Shown: positions 35,114-44,797, counted from the first letter of the stretch. The stretch is DNA of 64,000 nt from an uncultured Flavobacteriaceae bacterium (GCA_947502495.1 CANNAC010000002.1:496001-560000), one strand, 5' to 3'. Notes: a model not told the origin generated them from the letters alone. A program made the numbers and translations.

Positions 35114-37465
35114 ATGAACAAAATAATAACCTACATAAAAAAGCATAAAATAAAAACAGTAGTTCTTGCTGTACTTTTACTTGCTTATTATTTCTGTTTA
35201 CCGAAGCAGCTTTTTAAAGACCCAACAGCAACAGTAATAACGAGTGCGAATAACGAATTACTTGGCGCACAAATAGCCAAAGATGGACAATGGCGATTTC
35301 CGCAGAATGATTCGGTGCCCGAAAAATTTAAAACCTGCATTATTCAGTTTGAAGACGAATATTTTTACAAGCATCCTGGTTTTAATCCTATTTCTATTTT
35401 CAAGGCATTAAAGCAAAACTTACAATCTGGAGAAGTAAAACGAGGAGGAAGTACGATTACGCAACAAGTAATTCGTCTTTCTAGAAAAGGACAATCCAGA
35501 ACGTATTTCGAAAAAATAAAAGAAATGATTCTTGCTACGCGATTAGAATTCCGCGAAAACAAAGATCAAATACTAGCCTTTTATAGTAGTTATGCACCTT
35601 TTGGAGGAAACGTGGTTGGTATCGACGCTGCTTCTTGGCGTTATTTTAACAGAAACGCAAACCAATTATCTTGGGCAGAAAGTGCCACTCTAGCGGTTTT
35701 ACCAAATGCGCCAAGTTTGATTTATCCGGGAAAAAATCAAGAGCGATTGCTTGTAAAACGAAATCGTTTACTTAAAAAACTACTAGAAAAAGAGATTATA
35801 GATTCGCTAACTTATAGCTTATCTATTGCTGAAGGTTTACCACAAAAACCATATCCTTTACCACAAACTGCTCAGCATTTACTACAAAAAATAGCGAAAA
35901 CAAATTATGGTAAACGTACACAAACTACTATTAATTCTAGGCTGCAAAAACAAACCAATGCGATTGTAAAAAATCATTACAACTTGTTGAAGCAAAATGA
36001 AATCTACAACATGTCTGTTTTGGTTTTAGATGTCAAAACACGTAAAGTTTTAACCTATGTAGGAAATGCACCAACAGACAAAGCACATCAAAAAGATGTA
36101 GATATTATAGATAAACCTAGAAGTACCGGAAGCATTTTAAAGCCGTTTTTATATGCTGCAATGCTAGATTCTGGTGACTTGCTACCAAATACTTTAATTG
36201 CAGATGTGCCCACGCAATATGGAAGCTATTCTCCTGTGAATTTTAATAAAGAATACGATGGCGCAGTTCCTGCGAGTCGTGCCTTGTCGCGTTCTTTAAA
36301 CGTTCCTGCGGTTCGTATGCTTCAGGAGTTTGGTTTAGATCGATTTCATCATTATTTAAAAGAATTAAAGCTGAAAGATTTAAAATACAACGCCAATCAT
36401 TACGGACTTACCTTGGTGCTTGGTGGTGCAGAAAGTAATCTTTGGGATTTATGTAAAAGCTATGCATCGTTGTCTTCCACCATAAATCATTACAGTGAAA
36501 ATTCTAGCCAATATTTTAGCAATGAATTTTGTGAACCTACTTTTTTAGCTTCGGAAACAATAGATTTTGGAAAGAAAACTTCAGACAAAACCTTATTTGA
36601 TGCTGCTTCCATTTACTTAACCTATGAAAGTTTAAAGGAAGTAAACAGGCCAGAAAGCGATGAGAGTTGGGAGTTTTTTGATGGCTCGAAACAAATTGCT
36701 TGGAAAACAGGAACCAGTTTTGGCTTTCGGGATGCTTGGGCCATTGGAACGACCAAAGATTATGTAGTTGGTGTTTGGGTAGGAAATGCAGATGGCGAAG
36801 GAAGACCTGGTTTGGTTGGTGTACAAACTGCTGCTCCTATTTTATTTGATGTTTTTGATGCCTTACCAAATAGCGATTGGTTTGCAAAACCTTTTGATGA
36901 AATGCAAGAGGTTTCCATTTGCGAAAAAAGTGGTTACAGAGCAACAGAAAACTGTGAAGAAACCGAAAACAAATTCATACAGCTTAGCGGCTTAAAAACG
37001 AAACCTTGTCCGTATCACAAATTAGTACATTTAGATACCAGCGAACAATATCAAGTAAATTCTTCGTGTGAGGATATTAGTAATATTACCAACAAATCTT
37101 GGTTTGTGCTTCCGCCGTTAATGGAATTCTATTATAAAACTAAAAATCCGTTTTATAAACCATTACCACGGTTTAGAAGCGATTGTTTGGGTGAAAATAG
37201 TATTTCTATGCAGTTTATTTATCCGAAAGAAAACACCACCGTTTTTCTACCTAAAGATTTTGATGGCAACACGAATGAACTTGTTTTAAAAATCGCACAT
37301 TCTAAACCAGAAACCACTTTGTTTTGGTATGTCGATGCTGAATTTGTTGGTACCACAAAAGACATTCATGATATGGCTATTTTACCCAAAGTAGGAAAAC
37401 ATGTCATTACCGTTGTAGATACTTTTGGTAATGAAACGAAGCGTTGGATTGAAATATCTAAATAA
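35114..37465 (+). CDS. pbpC: Penicillin-binding protein 1C
   Basis: This 783-residue bifunctional peptidoglycan synthase has a short N-terminal membrane helix (about 13-28), a glycosyltransferase domain with FEDEYFYKHPGFNPISIF (about 78-95) and RGGSTITQQV (about 110), and a transpeptidase domain with SILK (Ser340-Lys343), SLN near 395 and KTG in AWKTGTSFGFRD near 530. The C-terminal PBP1c domain of about 120 residues follows. It pairs functionally with the alpha-2-macroglobulin gene. Its start codon directly follows repeat copy C, so its leader is provided by the repeat. The stop abuts that of the convergent lipoprotein gene with no spacer. Confidence 0.95.
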   Translation: MNKIITYIKKHKIKTVVLAVLLLAYYFCLPKQLFKDPTATVITSANNELLGAQIAKDGQWRFPQNDSVPEKFKTCIIQFEDEYFYKHPGFNPISIFKALKQNLQSGEVKRGGSTITQQVIRLSRKGQSRTYFEKIKEMILATRLEFRENKDQILAFYSSYAPFGGNVVGIDAASWRYFNRNANQLSWAESATLAVLPNAPSLIYPGKNQERLLVKRNRLLKKLLEKEIIDSLTYSLSIAEGLPQKPYPLPQTAQHLLQKIAKTNYGKRTQTTINSRLQKQTNAIVKNHYNLLKQNEIYNMSVLVLDVKTRKVLTYVGNAPTDKAHQKDVDIIDKPRSTGSILKPFLYAAMLDSGDLLPNTLIADVPTQYGSYSPVNFNKEYDGAVPASRALSRSLNVPAVRMLQEFGLDRFHHYLKELKLKDLKYNANHYGLTLVLGGAESNLWDLCKSYASLSSTINHYSENSSQYFSNEFCEPTFLASETIDFGKKTSDKTLFDAASIYLTYESLKEVNRPESDESWEFFDGSKQIAWKTGTSFGFRDAWAIGTTKDYVVGVWVGNADGEGRPGLVGVQTAAPILFDVFDALPNSDWFAKPFDEMQEVSICEKSGYRATENCEETENKFIQLSGLKTKPCPYHKLVHLDTSEQYQVNSSCEDISNITNKSWFVLPPLMEFYYKTKNPFYKPLPRFRSDCLGENSISMQFIYPKENTTVFLPKDFDGNTNELVLKIAHSKPETTLFWYVDAEFVGTTKDIHDMAILPKVGKHVITVVDTFGNETKRWIEISK

Positions 37466-37999
37466 TTAACGCAAAGATTGCCCTTTTGCGCACCACCAAG
37501 GATGCATTTCTACTTTTAAACGACCAGCTTGCACCATAGGATCTAGATTAGCCAAGCTATCTGCCATTTTTTTAGTTGGTACGTTATATACTGCAATACC
37601 ACGAATATCACCATCGTCTCCAAAAGGACCTATTAAATCGGCAAAGCCTTCGTCGTACATTCTACTTAAATGCTCTAAATGCTCTTCTTGTAATCCTTTA
37701 TCTACTTCTTCATTCTGACTTCTTATTGGTCCTTTCTTTAAGAATGCCATGAAGTACTTTTGCATTATTATGGTGTCTTGTGTTTTTTCATCTATGTAAT
37801 CAAAGGTTTCAAATCCTTTGGCTTTTAATTCCGCTTTAAGCGCAGCAACAGATTGTTTTACTTCTAAAACTTCCTCTATTACTTCGTCCACAACTTCTGT
37901 ATTTGGAACCGTTGAAATTTCGTCAATAACCGTTTTATCTTCTTTCTTACAAGCGATAACCGTTGCTAAAGCAAAAATTAAAATTATAAATTGTTTCAT
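37466..37999 (-). CDS. Lipoprotein with YCII-like domain
   Basis: This 177-residue protein has a lipoprotein signal MKQFIILIFALATVIAC (lipid Cys 17), an acidic linker and a C-terminal YCII-related alpha/beta domain (about 78-165), with YFMAFLKKGP, HLEHLSRMYDEGFADLIGPF and MVQAGRLKVEMHPWWCAKG. YCII domains resemble small ferredoxin-like enzymes or binding proteins. The stop codon touches the pbpC stop. The role is unknown. Confidence 0.75.
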   Translation of the reverse strand: MKQFIILIFALATVIACKKEDKTVIDEISTVPNTEVVDEVIEEVLEVKQSVAALKAELKAKGFETFDYIDEKTQDTIIMQKYFMAFLKKGPIRSQNEEVDKGLQEEHLEHLSRMYDEGFADLIGPFGDDGDIRGIAVYNVPTKKMADSLANLDPMVQAGRLKVEMHPWWCAKGQSLR

Positions 38000-38011
38000 A
38001 GGTGTTCTGTT

Positions 38012-38497
38012 TTATTTTTTCCAAGTAGTAAATGGTTTGCTACTTAGTTGTGAGTTATAATATTTTATATTTCCGGTAACTTCTTTACCAAGCCAATCTG
38101 GTTTCGTGAAAGCTTCCTCTTCTGCTTGCAATTCTACTTCTGCAACAATTAATCCTTCGTTTTCACCGAAAAATTCATCTACTTCAAAAATATGGTTTTC
38201 TACTTTAATTTCATATCGTATTTTATCAATAATTCCTTTTTTACAAAGTTTTAAAAGATCTTCAGCTTCGGATTTAGAAATTTCCTTTTCCCATTCAAAA
38301 CGCGATAATCCGTTTTTAGAAGACGCTCCTTTTATGGTTAAAAAACCCTGTTCTCCTTTTAGTCTTACTCTAACGGTTCGTTTTTTATTGGTACTTAAAA
38401 AGCCTTGAACAATTTTCGTGTTTTTAAAAGCTTCCGTTTTAAACGCTGTAGATTTGACCAAAAATTTACGTTCTATTTCTAAATTAGATTGCTGCAC
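38012..38497 (-). CDS. CYTH domain protein
   Basis: This 161-residue protein has the EIERKFLV signature (ExExK) at residues 6-13, RVRLKGEQGFLTIKG near 45-60, RFEWEKEIS, and IVAEVELQAEEEAF near 120. This is the CYTH tunnel fold of adenylate-cyclase-2/thiamine-triphosphatase type, which hydrolyses triphosphates such as inorganic tripolyphosphate. It overlaps the upstream YhhN gene by 14 bp. Confidence 0.9.
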   Translation of the reverse strand: MQQSNLEIERKFLVKSTAFKTEAFKNTKIVQGFLSTNKKRTVRVRLKGEQGFLTIKGASSKNGLSRFEWEKEISKSEAEDLLKLCKKGIIDKIRYEIKVENHIFEVDEFFGENEGLIVAEVELQAEEEAFTKPDWLGKEVTGNIKYYNSQLSSKPFTTWKK

Positions 38498-39158
38498 TTG
38501 TTTTCTTATTAATATAAATTGTGGAAAGCGAAATTAAGGTAATTGCTGTCCAATACGTACTAGAAACTAAAAATTGTGCGATGGTAAAATCGCCAATAAA
38601 CTTTCTATAGGATAAAACCGAATCGGAAACCAAAAACAAAGAAGCACCAATAGCGATTAGTAAAAATCCGTATTCTTTTTTCCAAACATATACATTTATT
38701 GCTTGCCAAGCCATCAGTACAATACAAGTCACATATAGAATTACAGGGATTAGTAAGTCGCCTAAATGGTCTTTTAAACTAAAAAAGATAAGCCCCGCAA
38801 CAAGCACTAATGGTATTAAGGTTTTTAGATTCCTGGAAAATCCGCGAATACTAGCAAATGCATATATAAAAAATACGTGACCAATTAAAAACGATGCTAA
38901 ACCAAAAACAAAATACGCATCAAACATCAAAAAGATATCTCCAATTAAGCAAAACACCAAACCGGTTAGCACGATTTTTTTATATGGCTTTAGTCCGTTT
39001 TTAGCATACAACACAGGTAATAAGATAACTAGTATGGTAGACAACGGTTTAAAAATATAATGCATGGTGTTACTATCTATATAAGACGAAACGATCGTGC
39101 AGATTACAGAAATTACGATTAAAATGATAAGAATACTTTTATTCATGAATTGTTTCAT
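38484..39158 (-). CDS. YhhN family membrane protein (lysoplasmalogenase-like)
   Basis: This 224-residue hydrophobic protein has about eight membrane helices. The pattern FCLIGDIFLMFD near 77-88 and GASLFLVSDSVLSYRKF near 181 match the YhhN/TMEM86 (lysoplasmalogenase) family, with conserved Asp residues in the active-site helices. The activity is inferred. The alternative Met5 start (MNKSILIIL) is possible. The end overlaps the CYTH gene by 14 bp, so the two are co-translated. Confidence 0.85.
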   Translation of the reverse strand: MKQFMNKSILIILIVISVICTIVSSYIDSNTMHYIFKPLSTILVILLPVLYAKNGLKPYKKIVLTGLVFCLIGDIFLMFDAYFVFGLASFLIGHVFFIYAFASIRGFSRNLKTLIPLVLVAGLIFFSLKDHLGDLLIPVILYVTCIVLMAWQAINVYVWKKEYGFLLIAIGASLFLVSDSVLSYRKFIGDFTIAQFLVSSTYWTAITLISLSTIYINKKTSAAI

Positions 39159-39170
39159 TCTATTATTTTC

Positions 39171-39178
39171 TAAATTTA
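39171..39178. promoter_or_regulatory. Self-complementary -7 box between yhhN and dinB
   Basis: TAAATTTA is a palindrome and matches TAnnTTTx on both strands, between the divergent yhhN-like and dinB genes. On the plus strand it is only 5 bases from the dinB ATG, so a transcript from it would be nearly leaderless. Confidence 0.45.
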
Positions 39179-39182
39179 CATC

Positions 39183-40286
39183 ATGTCAAGCGATTTACCA
39201 ATACGAAAAATTATTCATGTCGATATGGATGCATTTTATGCTTCTGTAGAGCAGATGGATAATCCCGAACTACGCGGAAAAGCGGTTGCTGTTGGTGGCG
39301 GCGGAACTCGTGGTGTGGTAAGTGCGGCAAGCTATGAAGCTAGAAAATTTGGCGTACGAAGTGCTATTAGTGGCGCACAAGCAAGACGAAATTGTCCGCA
39401 TCTTATTTTTGTAAAACCTCGTTTTGATAGATATACCGAAATCTCGAAACAAGTAAAAAAGATCTTTTTCGATTATACCGATTTGGTAGAACCACTTTCT
39501 TTAGACGAAGCCTATTTAGATGTTACGGAAAACAAAAAAGGAAATCCGAGTGCATCGTTACTAGCAAAAGAAATAAGAGATCGCATTTTTAATGAAGTTG
39601 GTTTAACGGCTTCGGCAGGAATTAGCATCAATAAATTTATTGCTAAAGTTGCTAGTGATTACAACAAACCTAACGGACAAAAAACAGTAAATCCCGAAGA
39701 GGTTTTAGCATTTTTAGAGGTTTTAGATATCCGAAAATTTTATGGTGTTGGTAAAGTTACTGCTGAAAAAATGTATCAAAAAGGCATCTTTACAGGAAAG
39801 GATTTAAAATCGAAAACACTAGAATTTTTAGATGAAAACTTCGGGAAATCTGGACGCTACTATTATTATATTGTTCGCGGAATACATAACAGCGAAGTAA
39901 AACCAAATAGAACTAGAAAATCCCTTGCTGCAGAGCGTACTTTTAATGAAAACCTTTCTTCTGAAATATTTATGCTAGAAAAACTAGAGCATATTGCCGA
40001 AGAAGTTTCCAGACGATTAAACAAAAGTAAGGTTGCAGGAAAAACGGTAACCCTAAAAATTAAATACAGTGATTTCACCTTACAAACTAGAAGTAAAACT
40101 TTACCCTATTTTATAAGCGATGCTAGCATCATTTTAGAAACCGCTAAAGATTTATTGTATCAAGAAAAAATGAGTAATTCGGTGCGATTGCTTGGTATTT
40201 CTCTATCTAATTTAAATACCGAAAAATCTAAAAAGCGTATTGTAAAAGACAAAGAAGTTAGTGTGCAGTTACAGTTTGGTTTTTAA
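39183..40286 (+). CDS. dinB: DNA polymerase IV
   Basis: This 367-residue Y-family translesion polymerase has HVDMDAFYASVEQ (catalytic Asp 14 and 16), YEARKFGVRSAISGAQARR, SLDEAYLDVTENK (the catalytic Asp-Glu), ASAGISINKFIAKVASDYNKPNGQ and a helix-hairpin-helix segment with FYGVGKVTAEKMYQKGI. The little-finger domain covers the last 110 residues. The C-terminus lacks a clear beta-clamp motif. It is divergent from the yhhN-like gene. Confidence 0.95.
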   Translation: MSSDLPIRKIIHVDMDAFYASVEQMDNPELRGKAVAVGGGGTRGVVSAASYEARKFGVRSAISGAQARRNCPHLIFVKPRFDRYTEISKQVKKIFFDYTDLVEPLSLDEAYLDVTENKKGNPSASLLAKEIRDRIFNEVGLTASAGISINKFIAKVASDYNKPNGQKTVNPEEVLAFLEVLDIRKFYGVGKVTAEKMYQKGIFTGKDLKSKTLEFLDENFGKSGRYYYYIVRGIHNSEVKPNRTRKSLAAERTFNENLSSEIFMLEKLEHIAEEVSRRLNKSKVAGKTVTLKIKYSDFTLQTRSKTLPYFISDASIILETAKDLLYQEKMSNSVRLLGISLSNLNTEKSKKRIVKDKEVSVQLQFGF

Positions 40287-40424
40287 GGATTTGTCTTTCC
40301 AACAAAAATAATCGAACTTCGTTTCTATAGATAGAAAACATAGTGTTTCTTTTAAATACATAGATGGAATTAATTCTTGAAATTTATTTACCCTATATTA
40401 ACAAAAACAATATTCCTATCATTC

Positions 40425-41774
40425 ATGAAAAAACTGCTGATCCTTTTTCTTGCTGTATTAAACTTATCGTTTCAGACAAAGGAAAATTTAAATACTGTTT
40501 TTAATAATAGCTTAATCTCAGACACAGAAAGCAATATTTCCAGATTGAATCCTATCCGAATCATCGCGATTGACGAAGATAATAATCGAATTAAAACAAA
40601 CTATATCGCACTTGAGAATTTATTAAAAGAAGCTACAGGCAATCAGTCTTGGTTTGTTACGCAAAGTGAGGAAGCCACTACGGCAGTTGAAATTAAAAGT
40701 GTAGATATCCATTCTGGTTGGATTACGCTTGGTAAAACTTACTCCGGCTTCTTAAATATGGACGAAGGAGAAACCATAGAGTTTTTTAATCCATTTGTTA
40801 ATTATGAAATTATTGACAATAAACCAATGTTTGAAACATATCCAACACATATAGACGATGCATATATTAATTACATACAATCTGGCGGAATCCTTAAAAG
40901 AGCCGAAAATGATTATGTATTATTAACGCCTGTTGTTTTTGGAGCACACGAAAAAAGAGTGATTTATTCTGCTTCTAGTTCGGATTTAGAAAATTGGACA
41001 TTTCAAGGTAAAAAAATACTTGGCACGGATCAAATTCCGTTTGCAAAAAAAACAGGTAATGTATTTAGCACAGGCAATCCCTTGGAATTGAAAAACGGTA
41101 CTTTTTTAGTCCTACTTGGCGTAGAACAACCAAATGGGAATTACACTTCTGCGTATATGATTATAAATAAAGAATTAGAAATTTTACAATCCCCACAAGA
41201 AATTAAAATCCCAGCATGGCATGGCCCTTCTCAAAACAGTTTTCCGCTAGCAATTACAAAGCATAAGGATTTATTTAGAGTACTCTTTCACAGAAGAAGT
41301 TCTAAATTTATAGAATCTGAAATCCATGAAATAACTACCAAAAACATTTTAAATCTCTTGGATAAAAATAAAGGAATGCATTCTTCTAAGATAATTCAAA
41401 AAGCAAAAACAGAAACTGGATATCTACACGGAAAAGCAGACGATGCAAGTTATATTTCATTTCATTCCGAACTATATATATTACTTGGCAGTGAAGAATT
41501 ACCTTCCGAATATTTAACTTCATTTAACCGCGAATATGGCTTATTGAAACTGGAAAACAACAAATGGATTCACGATAAACGCAGCCCATTACTTATAAAC
41601 CCTGTAAGCATTCACAATAAATATCCCGAATACGATTGGGCTTCAGATCATTTAGGTGGTTTTATTTCTCCTATGTTTAAAGATAGTTTTTTATATTTAT
41701 TCTTAACCTTTGGAACGGATAACCCGGATTATCTCCTTTCTGGAATTAAAATAAAAACCACATTACAAGATTAA
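40425..41774 (+). CDS. Secreted protein with possible five-bladed beta-propeller (glycosidase-like)
   Basis: The frame opens at TTG 40377 but the first ATG at 40425 (MKKLLILFLAVLNLSF) gives a clean signal peptide and is preferred; length 449. The part SASSSDLENWTFQGKKILGT resembles the repeats of GH32/43/68-type propeller folds, and STGNPLELKNGTFLVLLGVEQ and YDWASDHLGGFISPMF would fit further blades. The catalytic acids cannot be assigned. No function is claimed. Upstream is dinB, downstream a group of secreted unknowns. Confidence 0.65.
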   Translation: MKKLLILFLAVLNLSFQTKENLNTVFNNSLISDTESNISRLNPIRIIAIDEDNNRIKTNYIALENLLKEATGNQSWFVTQSEEATTAVEIKSVDIHSGWITLGKTYSGFLNMDEGETIEFFNPFVNYEIIDNKPMFETYPTHIDDAYINYIQSGGILKRAENDYVLLTPVVFGAHEKRVIYSASSSDLENWTFQGKKILGTDQIPFAKKTGNVFSTGNPLELKNGTFLVLLGVEQPNGNYTSAYMIINKELEILQSPQEIKIPAWHGPSQNSFPLAITKHKDLFRVLFHRRSSKFIESEIHEITTKNILNLLDKNKGMHSSKIIQKAKTETGYLHGKADDASYISFHSELYILLGSEELPSEYLTSFNREYGLLKLENNKWIHDKRSPLLINPVSIHNKYPEYDWASDHLGGFISPMFKDSFLYLFLTFGTDNPDYLLSGIKIKTTLQD

Positions 41775-41890
41775 TCGCTTTTTTTAGGCTTCTTATTTAT
41801 GGGGAAAATATAGAATAACGTGCAAATGCTACAACAACTAATAATCGGAATTTCAAGAATCTTATAAATGGATTAGATACGTTTAAAAAT

Positions 41891-43585
41891 ATGCTTTATA
41901 TCCAATTCGAAATACAAAACGCTTCAAAATTTGAAGATTTCAAAAATCTGTATAATCATATGGTTCAAGTTCGGCAACCTGGTTTTAAGTTCGATGATGA
42001 AGGTCCTGAATTTGACTGGGATACTATGTCTGAAGAGGAAGTAGATGCTGCTTTACAAGAATTAAACACCTTTTTAGATGAACAAGTAGAACCAGAAAAA
42101 CATAGGTACAAAGCGCTCATTCCTAGTTATGCAAAGGAATTTTTAGAAAGCTATATCAAAAATGAGAATGAAAAATCCGGTTATTTTGGGGAATCCGATG
42201 CGCTTCCTATCTTTAATTATTTAGAATTTGGTTTTGAGGTAGATATGGATCATCTGAAAAAGATAAACGAGCATTCTGGCATTGTCGAGTTTTCTACTGG
42301 GAATTATCCCTTTGGCGGTTTAGAACGTTTTATGATGACTTTAGCTGCCTATGAATTAAAGCCTGTTGCTTGTTTTGACGGCTTCAACCCTTGTAAAATT
42401 CATTGGACATCTGCCTTTGCATATGAATTAATTATCTCTACTAAAAAGAATCGTTTTTCTAGAATTACAGAATGGATTAGTAATAGTCTCTTTAAAAAAT
42501 CTCTTTTTTTAATGCTGTTTCTAATATGTAATATTCTTTCCGCGCAAATAGATACATCGGCATGTGCAGTAAATAATAAAAATATTAAAACGAACACTAA
42601 AGATGTACTCGTTTTAGAAAAACCAGAATTTCCAACACCTGAAGATGCGCTGCTCTTTTTTTTATCGGAAGACAAAATGCTTAACCCAAGCAACTACAAT
42701 GGTGAGGTAATTCATCTAGAAAAAATATATACAGAGTATGCCAAAACAGGAAAAGTAGTTTATGCAGATACTATAATTACAAAGCAAACAAACAACTTTA
42801 AACACTTTAAAGAATTAAGCGAAGTACCTATTTTAGATAAGCTAGACATAGATAATGTTACTAAAATCGATAACGGTACTTTTCAATTACAAAGTACAGA
42901 TTCCCTTTATCATCTAAATGTAATATACACGCTTAAAAATAATAAAATTATTGCGCTAACGGAAGACACATCCGTTTATGTAAACGATGTAAAATATGTG
43001 TATAACCAACAGCAGCAATTAGTAAAAAAGACCTATTTCAATGAATATGAAAGTGGCGGTATTGATGAAGCGATATATAATAATAACGGACAAATTATAA
43101 GTCAGTCCCGTTTTGATAATACAGATGGTTTAGCGGTTACCATAAAAACATACACCTACAATGCGAACCATTTGCTGACGTACTTGAAAATGACAAATGC
43201 TTTATATTTTGTCCCTTTTGAAAATGAAGAAGAAAATATAGAAATAAACAAAGTCGATTATTTAAAATACAAACAACCAGATACCTATGTGAATACACAG
43301 ACCATCCATTTTGAATATAATGAACGCTGTCAACTCGTGAAAGTTACCACAGAAAGAAAAAGGTTTACAGAAGAAAACGGTATTGAAGATCAATCGAAGC
43401 GTCTTTATGAATTAAGTTATAAACCTAAGCAACTTACTATTGCTGCTCGTTTACCAGAAAAAAGAAGCTACGCATATACTTTGGATGCCTTAGGAAATCC
43501 GAAAGAAATAAACTCCTATGTTGTGGACGCAGATACTTCTTGGTTACACAAAAAAACAAGCTTTAATATTTTATATAATAAATAA
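41891..43585 (+). CDS. Two-part unknown protein with internal signal-peptide-like segment
   Basis: Residues 1-195 form a soluble, acidic unknown domain (MLYIQFEIQNASKFEDFKNL ... GGLERFMMTLAAYELKPVAC). At about 200-220 there is a typical flavobacterial signal peptide (KKSLFLMLFLICNILSAQ) and after it a secreted, Tyr/Asn-rich 340-residue domain. Either it is a type II membrane protein with a cytosolic head, or two genes fused by loss of the stop of the first. No stop or frameshift is seen in the frame. Confidence 0.6.
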   Translation: MLYIQFEIQNASKFEDFKNLYNHMVQVRQPGFKFDDEGPEFDWDTMSEEEVDAALQELNTFLDEQVEPEKHRYKALIPSYAKEFLESYIKNENEKSGYFGESDALPIFNYLEFGFEVDMDHLKKINEHSGIVEFSTGNYPFGGLERFMMTLAAYELKPVACFDGFNPCKIHWTSAFAYELIISTKKNRFSRITEWISNSLFKKSLFLMLFLICNILSAQIDTSACAVNNKNIKTNTKDVLVLEKPEFPTPEDALLFFLSEDKMLNPSNYNGEVIHLEKIYTEYAKTGKVVYADTIITKQTNNFKHFKELSEVPILDKLDIDNVTKIDNGTFQLQSTDSLYHLNVIYTLKNNKIIALTEDTSVYVNDVKYVYNQQQQLVKKTYFNEYESGGIDEAIYNNNGQIISQSRFDNTDGLAVTIKTYTYNANHLLTYLKMTNALYFVPFENEEENIEINKVDYLKYKQPDTYVNTQTIHFEYNERCQLVKVTTERKRFTEENGIEDQSKRLYELSYKPKQLTIAARLPEKRSYAYTLDALGNPKEINSYVVDADTSWLHKKTSFNILYNK

Positions 43586-43631
43586 GATTTATATTTTGCA
43601 CTTTTTAAATACCACAGCATAAAAGGTTTAT

Positions 43632-44156
43632 GTGATTAAAAATCTAAAAAAACTAATTAAATTGAAAAAACAAGCACTCATTCTTCTAGTATTTATAATA
43701 AGTACAAACGCCTTATTTTCTCAAGTAACCATATTGTCTAAACAAAAAAAAGCGCGAAGTTCCTTTTATGAACTTGTGGATTATATGGGAAGTGATAACG
43801 CGGCAGTATTACAGAACGATATACTTCTTGATCCTAAAAGTTCAGCCCTTTTTTTACGCTTTGAAGTTAAATTAAAGGAGGTAGCGTCTGAAGGTGTACG
43901 CTATAATAATGTCCTTTTTAAAGGAGATATACCTTTTAATGTTGTAAACAGCGTGTATATTGAAGGTGAAAAAGTTGTGTTGGATGTTAACTCCCAAGGA
44001 TACGTCAACCAAGTGAAAGTTCCTGGAGAATATTGGACAGAAGCTATTCAACGATATAGCGACTTTACAATTACTGTTTATAATTCGCAAAAGCGAGAAG
44101 AGATTGCAAAAGTACTTCAGTTTTTTGTAGATAATCCTTATATATCTAAAGACTAA
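43632..44156 (+). CDS. Short secreted protein of unknown function
   Basis: This 174-residue protein has an N-terminal signal peptide (ending in ALFSQ). There is no ATG at the 5' end: the start is GTG at 43632 or TTG at 43662 (MKKQALILLVFIIS). The mature part carries FLRFEVKLKEVASEGVRYNN and FPPF-free beta-like strands without a known motif. It follows the two-part gene by 46 bp on the same strand. No function is proposed. Confidence 0.55.
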   Translation: MIKNLKKLIKLKKQALILLVFIISTNALFSQVTILSKQKKARSSFYELVDYMGSDNAAVLQNDILLDPKSSALFLRFEVKLKEVASEGVRYNNVLFKGDIPFNVVNSVYIEGEKVVLDVNSQGYVNQVKVPGEYWTEAIQRYSDFTITVYNSQKREEIAKVLQFFVDNPYISKD

Positions 44157-44281
44157 CTAAAGCGGCACCATTCTTAGGAATTAAAAATATTACTTACCAA
44201 AAATCTTGTTGTACAAGAAAAAGAAACTCGATTACTATAACTCGATAATGTATAAAACACATTTTCACTAATTAGCAGGGC

Positions 44282-44671
44282 TTAAACATCTTCCTTAGCC
44301 TCTATAACATCTTTAAATGTTGGAGGATTCTCGATAATACTAGCGGCTCCTTTTTTATTAATTTTAAAAACCACGTCTTTGGTTGTGGTAAATAAAATAA
44401 TAGAGATAAAAGGCTTTGGTAAATATTGTTTTAAAAATACAAAAGCTTCTTCTAATGTAAGTTCTTGTTCTTCATCTTCTACTTCTCTAGGTCTGTAGCG
44501 TAATTTTACTAGGACTTTAAAATCATCTTTGGAATAGATTGGTCTTACAAAGATGTTTTTCAATTCGAGTTTACCAATGGTTTTAGCCATGGTTAATTTT
44601 GCAAAGCGACCTTCTTGAACACTTTCTTTTACTTGTTCCCAGAAAAGAACTAAAACATCTTGGTATGGCAT
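44282..44671 (-). CDS. Small conserved-looking unknown protein
   Basis: The frame opens at GTG 44707, but the first ATG at 44671 (MPYQDVLVLFWEQVKESVQEG) gives a compact 129-residue soluble protein and is preferred. It contains GRFAKLTMAKTIGKLELKNI, LVKLRYRPREVEDEEQEL and a C-terminal segment with LPKPFISIILFTTTKDV. It resembles no family that I recognise. It lies downstream of a terminator that follows pyk. Confidence 0.6.
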   Translation of the reverse strand: MPYQDVLVLFWEQVKESVQEGRFAKLTMAKTIGKLELKNIFVRPIYSKDDFKVLVKLRYRPREVEDEEQELTLEEAFVFLKQYLPKPFISIILFTTTKDVVFKINKKGAASIIENPPTFKDVIEAKEDV

Positions 44672-44765
44672 AAAACTATGGATTACGGATAAACAATTTG
44701 AGTCCACAAAAGTACCATTTATAATTCAATTATCACCTTGTTTGTTTTGTGTGGATAATGAAGAA

Positions 44766-44797
44766 ATAAAAAACCAGCTACATGACTGTAACTGGTT
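44766..44797 (-). terminator. Rho-independent terminator downstream of pyk
   Basis: On the minus strand AACCAGTTACA-GTCA-TGTAGCTGGTT (arms 44787-44797 and 44772-44782) is an 11-bp stem with one G-U pair, followed by TTTTTT. It is placed to stop read-through from the pyk operon into the downstream small gene. Confidence 0.75.
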
